Positions 19,440-25,756 of a stretch of 25,756 nt of DNA are shown here, piece after piece (position 1 is the first letter of the stretch; each line of letters opens with the position of its first letter). The stretch comes from Euprymna scolopes (Eukaryota; Mollusca; Cephalopoda; Sepiida; Sepiolidae): assembly GCA_024364805.1 (NCBI GenBank), contig CM044508.1, forward strand, positions 33,835,506-33,861,261, read 5' to 3'. The notes under the pieces are model-generated. The model did not search any database. It saw only the letters and a program-made list of their open reading frames with translations, and had not been told where the DNA came from. Both the position numbers and the translations under genes were made by a program.

Positions 19440-19705
19440 TATTTGGCCAATCATCTCTAGGCTTCTGAGGGACTTACTCCTTTCACACCTCTCATTATCC
19501 TTCACAGACTTGCTGCATTCCTTTAATCTCCTATGCCACTCAAAAACTGATGCTCGATTCATAAAGATGGCCCGGAAACAGTCTAAAGCATGCCATACGT
19601 TTTTGTGGCATGTTTCATTCCAAGTTAAAACACAGTGTTAATGCATGTGATTCTTCTAAATTGTCATTACGTCCAGACTGCATTTTTTAAATTCACGAGC
19701 TGTGA

Positions 19706-20140
19706 CAATCAGACTCTAGTAGGACATATTCCAATTCCTGCTGAAACTGTTCACATGAACCTGGAATCATAAAAATTATCCAATCATCTTATGCATAGGA
19801 ATAATATACTGAATATTCAAGTATCGTAGACGGTTTAAAATGCCGGTAAAAAAACGTCTGGCAACTTATTGAAGCGACATTGTAAATGATTGCAGACAAG
19901 TAATACGGGGAATCATATGTTAATACAAAAATCTTTCATTAAAAGAAGCATTGGAGACCAATGCAAGTGTGTGGCAGTTATTTTATCTCCAAACACATAC
20001 CACAGCAAAAGCTATTAAATAGTACTCGGCACGAAACAGATATTTAATAGAAAGTTCAATAATTGCAAGTCTTTAAGACATTTTTTTCTAGATAATCGTA
20101 AAATTTTAATTGTAGTATGTATATTTTTATATTTTTTAAA
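19706..20140. other. Intergenic, nothing recognised
   Basis: AT-rich spacer between the split mariner and the fourth 5S-derived SINE. No homology seen. Confidence 0.5.
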
Positions 20141-20325
20141 GTAGGCAACCTCACGTTGACACACCGATTCTACCCAGATCGCAGAAGTAAAGAAACGATG
20201 AGCCTGGCTAGTAGCAGATGGGTGACTATTTAATAGTACTAGGCGGTGTATGTACCGCGACGAGTCATAGACATTTCCAGGTTGGTATCTTGGGGCGCGT
20301 TTAACTCACTTAAGGAGATACCCCC
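20141..20325 (+). mobile_element. 5S rRNA-derived SINE, copy 4 (diverged)
   Basis: The 5S head is visible as CGTTGACACACCGATTCTAC, AGATCGCAGAAGTAAAGAAA, GAGCCTGGCTAGTA and GATGGGTGACTATT, in the order of 5S rRNA. The following body is weakly similar to copies 1-3 (CATTTCCAG, then CTTAAGGAGATA as in copy 2) and runs into a C9 tract at 20323-20331. Sequence past the C tract is not shared with the other copies. Confidence 0.7.
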
Positions 20326-20572
20326 CCCCGAATGAAGACGGCAAGCAAAGGGAAACTAGCGTATTTACTTGTATTCCCGAGATTATCATGGCTGTACAAT
20401 TTGTGCAAACGTAGTGGCCGACACTGTAAAAAACAACAAGACCGACGCTGCTGAAAGCAGTCTACTAGGTACTTGGATATGGATGATCACGAAATAAATT
20501 TGAGCTTGGGAATATTTTTTGAATAAGAAAAAATGTGACTTTTTACAGAGAGGTAAATGAAATAAATATACA
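20326..20572. other. Intergenic; short tract after the C run
   Basis: No homology recognised. A 66-codon frame on the minus strand has no recognisable feature beyond hydrophobic composition. Confidence 0.45.
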
Positions 20573-21010
20573 CTAGCAGAACCCATGGAAATTCCACGAT
20601 GGTTGATTTTTTCAGTGTTACGCTATTTTAAAGCAGAATTGAATTTTTTCTATACCGCATCCACATATTTAGGAAGGTTATTTAACATTTCGTTTGAAGT
20701 TGTTCCTGAAGTGTATTTTCCTGGTGACCTTGTATGATTGTCGCAAGAAGTTTAGACATACTATTTAATTTGATTTTTTAGATATAAAATTAGTATATCG
20801 ATATGTGTGATTTTCGGTGTTGATATTTTCTTTTTGTCATTGGCACGTAAACCGTGCAGATTTTGATTTTATTGTTTTCCATAGCAATAGATTTTAAAAC
20901 GGCACCAAAAAACACGGTCAGTTTAGACGAGGACCTTTTACAATTTACTTCTGATTATTTTTGATTGTGCAGTGCTTTCTTTCTACAGCTTTATGTTAAT
21001 TTATTTATGC
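20573..21010 (-). mobile_element. Helitron 3' end, copy D, related to copy C
   Basis: On the minus strand it ends GGAATTTCCATGGGTTCTGC then CTAG (20576-20573) and T, with an A preceding on the plus strand. The end matches copy C (hairpin, then TTCTGCT). Interior similarity to copy C is weak, with a shared GACCGT and T-run area. I could not find the TC start; the outer limit given is a guess, at most 21050 where another element begins. Confidence 0.55.
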
Positions 21011-21179
21011 TTATATGTAAGACTGCAAAGTGATAAATAACTATTTTTCGTACAGAAGTGGTGCGATAAATTTCTCATCCTAAAACAAACAATACCATAG
21101 CTTTATTGCCCAACTTTTATTGAACCAATCAATTCAGTTAACTTGAAATACAGCTTAATTGTATTCAATCAAACCTCAA

Positions 21180-21640
21180 TCAGCGCCACGATATGATTTC
21201 GGAAGTGGAAGCATGCTTTTCCATAAGCGCCAGCGTGAGCTAGGCGAATACTCGGCGGATGGCGGCAATCAGGCTGGCTTTGGTGTTGTGGAATGTCATG
21301 TTGGTAATGTTCTCAATGTATGGTGAAATGAAGTAGTCCAGCGGGTTAAAGTCCGTGGAGGAGCGGGTCCAATGAGAGAAAGATACAAAGGCTTAGCACT
21401 CCATCTGAAGCCAAGCCTGAATCTATGTGAACTTGTGAGCCGGCACCGCGCCCTGCGGCCACAACCAGAATCTGTCAGTAGCTATCTGATTGCATACCCA
21501 GGTACACTTTTGTGTTGACTTTCAAACCGATTGTGAATGTGTGAGGTGGCATGATGTGGCCCTCGCTTGAAACCACAGCAAAGACTATGACTGTGGCTGG
21601 AAATGATCGTCCGATGTGTTGAGCTGTGCCTACAAGAGTT
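21180..21640 (-). pseudogene. Mariner-like transposase remnant, DD37D type
   Basis: Minus-strand blocks in order are SFPATVIVFAVVSSEGHIMP and FTIGLKVNTKVYLGMQSDS (about 21610-21485), WPQGAVPAHKF, IQAWLQMEC, AFVSFSHW, STDFNPLDYF, ENITNMTFHNTKASLIAAIR and RVFA (to about 21235). They match transposases in which 37 residues separate the second and third catalytic aspartates. Here the NPLD aspartate survives, while the QQD block reads PQG, so the second is lost. Frame changes and stops break the sequence and the N-terminal half is missing. It cannot be active. Confidence 0.85.
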
Positions 21641-21726
21641 GAACCGTCCGGATTTGCATTTTAATGATGCTAGCAATGGTTCTATTTTTATAACATAGAT
21701 CTGCAGAGAGCATGAGTTGTACATTC

Positions 21727-21923
21727 TTTAATTGCCATTGCTCCCAGGTCCACTCTGACCCCGATTGGTAGTACCTGTTAGGGTCCCAACTATGGGTTAA
21801 ATAGAAACCGACTAAAAAAAAAACAAAAAAAAAACAAATATGCTCTATTAAAAAATTGTTCTTCAAAATCACTGGATTCGGCATTAAATAACCCGAAGAG
21901 GGTTGCTAAGCAACCAACCAACC
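21727..21923 (+). mobile_element. Non-LTR retroposon family R, copy 3 (5' truncated)
   Basis: Starts at TTTAATTGCCATTGCTCCC, about 79 bases into the unit defined by copy 2, then follows it to a CAACCAACCAACC tail. It lies between the transposase relic and the outer end of the mariner, so it inserted after that element. Clear target duplications were not found. Confidence 0.8.
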
Positions 21924-22109
21924 ATGATATCGTTCGTTGAATATTGTGTCACTTTCAGACATGATAGAAGGCTCTTATACCTCTTGGGACTTGTAAACCA
22001 CTCGTGACTAGTAAATGGCTCGTAACAAAAAAAAAGAAAAGAAAATCAAAAACAGAAATAGAAACATGTCGTCTAATGTAGGGCGATAACTTTATCGTTC
22101 CACCCTGTA

Positions 22110-22639
22110 CATATACATACCAACACGATCAAGAAAACTATACGGTACCAAATAAAAATAAAAGCAACAGCATTATTTTCGTATTATGTATGTGAGGGGT
22201 CGATTTCGCATATAAATTCATATCAATGCATATTAAATCTTTGCGAGAATCTTGCGTTTTCGAACAGTGAACATTTTTCTTGCGACTAAGCCAAAGTCCA
22301 ATTCGTTGCCAGTCAGTTTTTGTTTTGTTTTTAGTATGTAAAGTGCTCCAGACAAAGCGTGATACAGTTTGATGTAAGGTGGTAACAAGAATGTTATAGT
22401 GTTACCACAAAAAAGGAGATGCCTTAATATTGAAAAGATAAAGGTTATAGCTAGATGAAACACCGTCACTAATAAGAGAGTTATACATGTTTGCACGTTT
22501 TCGAAAGCGACTATGCATAAGTTATGCATAAGTTTACGATTAATTTATATGCTGTTAATATATGTTGAAATCTGAATGTTATAAAAAATGTTAAGAATTG
22601 ATTCACTACCTTCAATAAAAGATAATACAAAACAACATT
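22110..22639. other. Intergenic, nothing recognised
   Basis: AT-rich. A 98-codon minus-strand frame (22529-22233) shows no motif I know. Confidence 0.45.
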
Positions 22640-22994
22640 ACGTTTCTGAATATTTGAGATTAGCATTATTCATTCGTATTATTTAGATTCTTAGGTATAC
22701 TGTTCTTATCTTGCGTGTCATTTTCATAACGTTTCGGTCGATGTAACCTCCGACCTTCTTCAGATGTATCTTCAGATGTAGCTCGGGAATGGTCGTGTCA
22801 AAATCGGATATTTGGACAGAATTCCGAACGACACCATTTGTTTACTTAGTGGGGGTAGCATGTATGAGTTCGACCAGATACATCTGAAGGAGGTCAAAGG
22901 TTGCATAGACAAAAACGTTGTGAAAATGACACTTACGGTGAGAATACTAGTCGGAAGAATCCAAATAATACGATTACAAAACAATGTTCAATAG
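22640..22994. repeat. Palindromic element, family P, copy P3 (centre deleted)
   Basis: Left arm (TTATTTAGATTCTTAG, TTTCATAACGTTTCGGTCG, CTTCTTCAGATGTATCTTC) pairs with the right arm (CAGATACATCTGAAGGAGGT, AAAACGTTGTGAAAATGACA, GAATCCAAATAATACG). The inner arms and tRNA-like centre are lost. Flanks (ACGTTTCTGAATATTTGAG left, ACAATGTTCAAT right) agree with those of P2, so both lie in the same orientation. Confidence 0.75.
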
Positions 22995-24016
22995 CACCAG
23001 ATGTAATATTCGATTTTAGTTATCATCCATATTGCATTTGAGTTTATAGGATTATTTATTATTTTAGCTTCTTCTTATTCACCCCTACGCCTTTCCCATT
23101 TCTTTTTCCGCTTCCTTGCCCCCCCCATTTCTATTACGCCGTTTCAAGGACTTACCTTTTTCGCAGCTCTAGTGTATACGCTCCTATAATAATTTCGAAC
23201 ATCACTTCGTGTCGCGTATTTCTATTTTTAAAATGGCTTTCTCATTACTTAACATGTAAGGATGAAGTCTGCTTTTATTCGGAAAATTATTTCCGCCCAT
23301 CACGACACTGTACTTTCAGTTTTCGCGGCCCAGGTTACACACACTATGACCTATACTTTGATGGACAAACATTGTTGCAACAGTTTCATAGCCGGAAGCA
23401 GTTTGCGATACAATAACATGAGTGTCCATTTCCATTTCGTGACATTCCATGATGCCAAATATATCTGCTCTTCCAGACTAGGATCGATGAGGGGCTCTGC
23501 TTATTTGAGTTGGTTATATTGGTTTTGGCATAACCATTGAACTTTTGTAATTCTCGTGTATGTCTTTGGGGTACATTGATTTATTTTTGCTTTAGTCGAT
23601 AATGGGCTCGGTCTTAGGTGTTCTTGACGAATAGTTGGCTTGTTTACCAATTCTTTATGGGGAAGCGAGGAAAAGGCAAATGGGCTGAAAAGGAACACAA
23701 TAGAATACAATATAAATGAACGATAATGAAATAAGGAAAACCACACAAAAAAGAACCAAAGTGAATAGAAGACAATAGAAATAAATAGAAAATAAGTGTG
23801 AAAAAATGACACTGTAAAAAAAGAGAGAAAAGAAAAGGTGCATGACTGTATCAAAAAAATTTTTTAAAATGAATGTAATCAAACGAAATAATTTAAATCA
23901 CAATAAATAATAAATAAAACAAAAGCAATACAAAATTAAATAAATTGAGGAAAATATTACAATATTTAAAGAAAAAACATTAAAATTAAAAATTAAAACA
24001 AGACAAAGGAAGAAAC
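22995..24016. other. Unassigned; strongly purine-skewed from about 23655 to 24010
   Basis: The first half has no recognisable feature apart from a C8 run near 23120. The second half is A- and G-rich on the plus strand for about 350 bases. Open frames here (92 codons plus at 23262; 117 and 75 codons minus) are composition-driven, with F- and S-rich products and no family resemblance. Confidence 0.5.
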
Positions 24017-24017
24017 A

Positions 24018-24322
24018 TCTATATATAAATCTCACCTGTCTGCTTAAATGTATGTACGTATGTATGTTTGTATGTATGCCTACGGGAGCCCTCTCCACCC
24101 CGTGGTGAAGGCAACCTTTCTAGGAGAAGCAAATCTCTGATTTAAAAAAAAACATAAAGCGGAAGACCAGTACCCGCATTAAGCTGGTCTTCAGTTTAAT
24201 TTGTTGCTGGCTATCTTGCTCTTGCTTGTTGCTGGATATCAACATTTTGAACCGAGAGAGAGAGAGAGAAAGACTTAGCTGTCGTACAAAGCTAATACTC
24301 TTTAACATCATATTTGTATAGA
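24018..24322. mobile_element. Short element with ATCTATA-type inverted ends
   Basis: The left end ATCTATATATAAAT (24017-24030) is mirrored by ATTTGTATAGAT (24312-24323). The form A then TCTATA also resembles Helitron starts, so this could be two opposed Helitron ends, or a MITE or Helentron-like element of about 305 bases. Inside are a TATG-type array (24050-24078), a 9-base perfect hairpin at 24162-24192 and a GA run near 24255. No coding capacity. Confidence 0.45.
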
Positions 24323-24323
24323 T

Positions 24324-24410
24324 ACTCCCTCAGACATTTGGGCTCATGGATTTTAAATGTCTGAGGGAGTGGCACTCGTCTGGCAAGACGTTGCAATCAT
24401 CATGTGTGCC
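24324..24410. other. Cluster of strong hairpins, possible structured RNA
   Basis: ACTCCCTCAGACATTT (24324-24339) and AAATGTCTGAGGGAGT (24355-24370) form a perfect 16-pair stem, extendable by three G-T pairs to 19, with a loop of 9. Directly after, GGCAC (24371-24375) and GTGCC (24406-24410) enclose CGTCT-GGCA-AGACG (24377-24390). Structure is seen; transcription is not shown. The stem is short for an animal pre-miRNA. Confidence 0.55.
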
Positions 24411-24597
24411 TAAAACTTTCGGTAGATGCGACGGATTAACATGTAGATTGGTGTCGTTTTGAAGCTCGACCCTTTCGGATGACAAATATCGAAATATTGG
24501 ATAAAAACTTTAATTCCCTCATACTCAACTGAGCACTTTTCTACAAGGAGGGGCCGCATTTTGCCGACATTTTCCAAAGCCATGCTCTCCATTTGAT

Positions 24598-24766
24598 TAA
24601 CTAACCTTAATTTAAACCTTTGTCACTTCGGGTTTCGCGATGAACGTGACGGCAAAGATGTCACGTTTTTTTCACATTCTTTTCCATTTTCGCGATACAG
24701 GTTCGAGCCTGCCTTCATACTATGCCTTTTTTTACCAGCAGCCCCCTTCCAAACACCCATGCTAGT
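24598..24766 (+). repeat. Dispersed repeat family E, copy 2
   Basis: Aligns with 14780-14971 (opposite strand) from TTAACTAACCTTAATTTAAA to CCAAACACCCATGCTAG, but lacks about 20 bases of the terminal hairpin. GGTTCGAGCCT at 24700-24710 is a good polymerase III B box. A complementary pair GTGACGGCAAAGATGTCAC lies near 24648. Confidence 0.62.
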
Positions 24767-24852
24767 TTAAATCGAATGTAACGATAGAGTAAAACGAACA
24801 GAGCCAAATAAAATTAGCAATAAATGAGGAAGACATGAGAAAAAACAACCTA

Positions 24853-25262
24853 TCTCTACTAGTATAAATCTGGGATGAACTTGGTATGTGTCTGTGCGTG
24901 TTCGTTCCCTTAAGACTCCTAAACCGCTGAACCGAGAGTTTTGAAATTTCAGACAAATGTACTTTATATGCTGAGCAGTATTATTAGTTTTGTTTTCCAT
25001 AATCGAAAAAAATCTAATAAAAGAAGGAACATGCAATTATGATTAAAGTTAACGCCTTATAAAGCCTAACATTACAAATGCATTTGAGAATTTTTATTAC
25101 CACACAATCAGAAGGCGCCGACATATAAAATAAACAGCATAATTATATGATATAACAGAGGCGCTTTCGAAAGGAATGTTTCTGCTTTCACCACAACTGA
25201 ATTGTTTTACTTGAGTTCTGCCTTTTAAACTTTAATTCAAACAATCTAGATTTACAATAATT
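24853..25262 (+). mobile_element. Helitron 5' end, family H2, copy 2
   Basis: Begins TCTCTACTAGTATAAATC after an A and follows 10904-11345: GTGTTCGTTCC, GACTCCTAAACCGCTGAACC, TTTCAGACAAATGT, GTTAACGCCTTATAAAG, GCGCTTTCGAAAGGAATGTT, AACTTTAATTCA. Homology then stops, as in copy 1. No coding part of the Helitron follows in this window. Confidence 0.65.
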
Positions 25263-25756
25263 TTATAAAATCCACAGTTTGTTAGCTAAGGTGCAATGTA
25301 GACTATAATATATTGCGAGCTAAGTAACTTCGGGAAGGCATTGTAAAGTTTTTTTTCCCCGCAGAAACGCATGAGTCCCAACAAGAACAGACAATCAATC
25401 CATTGAAAATGGGCGATCGTACCGATTTCGATAATAATATATGAGAGGATGAAACATTCGTTAATCTTCATAAAATTCTGGGCAACGTTGGGTCTCCCTG
25501 CTAGAATAAAATGCAAGAAAATAATAACTGACAAATAAGAAAAAACAGACATTGACGGGGACCTGAAAACCACGTAAATTAAGCAAAGGTAAAGGCACCC
25601 CACGTTTGTCATTATAAAAAAAAAAGATTGTGACTGTGTCCTACGCGATGTCGGGGGATCCAATTTAAAATTCTCATACGTTTAATTTATGAAAAAACTA
25701 AAATTATTTCATTTAAAATGTCTTAACAATTGGTCCAAGAATTCTGGTTCATATTA
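25263..25756. other. Window end, unassigned; 125-codon open frame on minus strand
   Basis: The frame at 25663-25286 encodes a hydrophobic protein with two or three segments that could span a membrane (FSYLSVIIFLHFIL and similar). It resembles nothing I know, and AT-rich antisense frames often look hydrophobic. It is recorded but not called a gene. Confidence 0.4.

Larger units (their letters stand above)
18685..19705 (-). mobile_element. Mariner DD34D transposon remnant, split by a retroposon
   Basis: Transposase blocks appear in order on the minus strand: LTLCFNLE near 19655, HALDCFR, MNRASVFEWHRRLKE and MIGQIKNYM (19562-19430), then after the inserted retroposon KELKMKKVC (19037-19010), PPSPYSRDFAPCDFWLFLKL and KENLRGSRYETIE (18975-18865), and near the C-terminus FQEMLDRYKCTTGG and SFMFLLSIKMPI (to about 18690). 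These fit the N-terminal helix-turn-helix and the last catalytic block (APCD) of mariners. About 170 residues, including the first two catalytic aspartates, are deleted between KMKKVC and PPSPYS. Frame changes and stops occur. Inverted ends were not found, so limits are those of the protein homology. Confidence 0.85.
21051..22109 (-). mobile_element. Mariner-like transposon (DD37D type), split by a retroposon
   Basis: Inverted ends of about 32 bases lie at 21051-21082 (TACAGAAGTGGTGCGATAAA start) and 22078-22109 (TACAGGGTGGAACGATAAAG start on the minus strand), both with terminal TA. Without the inserted retroposon the element is about 860 bases, so it also lacks part of the transposase. The better end contains a palindrome, CGATAAAGTTATCG. 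The transposase relic lies on the minus strand near the 21051 side. Confidence 0.78.

Noticed and set aside
24324-24370. A microRNA precursor
   Set aside because: The stem (16 to 19 pairs) and 9-base loop are too short for a standard animal precursor, and outer flanks do not pair.
25286-25663. 125-codon minus-strand frame with hydrophobic segments
   Set aside because: Could be a small membrane protein, but composition alone explains the hydrophobicity and I recognise no family.

Overview
The window is AT-rich repeat-dominated DNA from an animal nuclear genome. No intact host gene was recognised in 25.8 kb. It holds several superfamilies of eukaryotic DNA transposon (Helitron, Tc1, three mariner types), 5S rRNA-derived SINEs, a second retroposon family, foldback elements and long microsatellites. 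This density and mix would suit a large-genome invertebrate such as a mollusc, perhaps a cephalopod, but that is an inference from repeat style and no host gene confirms it.

Layout. 1-2.9 kb: a decayed Helitron Rep gene (N-terminal zinc-finger region and HUH Rep domain, no helicase) abutting a Helitron-type 5' end on the other strand. 3.5-5.0 kb: an internally deleted mariner with both inverted ends, a retroposon copy, and a one-armed copy of a palindromic repeat. 6.3-9.1 kb: a 142-base tandem repeat, three 5S rRNA-derived SINE copies and a short Helitron. 9.1-10.9 kb: nothing recognised. 10.9-12.3 kb: a Helitron 5' end, then a complete short Helitron sitting in an AAT microsatellite. 13.3-15.7 kb: two large palindromic elements, one with a tRNA-like core, and a small dispersed repeat. 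15.9-17.4 kb: a nearly full-length Tc1 element with inverted repeats of about 165 bases. 17.5-18.1 kb: another short Helitron in an ATT microsatellite. 18.7-22.1 kb: two mariners of different types, each carrying an insertion of the same retroposon (one with a perfect 13-base target duplication), with a fourth 5S-derived SINE and a Helitron end between them. 22.6-25.3 kb: a third palindromic element, a small inverted-end element, a cluster of strong hairpins, a dispersed repeat with a B-box-like motif, and another Helitron 5' end.

There is no operon or pathway logic. The relations that matter are nesting (retroposon into mariner, Helitron into microsatellite), non-autonomous copies that would depend on enzymes encoded elsewhere, and families that recur inside the window. 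The most interesting items are the palindromic family with a tRNA-like centre, the Helitrons landing at A|T steps of trinucleotide arrays, the 5S-derived SINE family, and the dated insertions into mariners.
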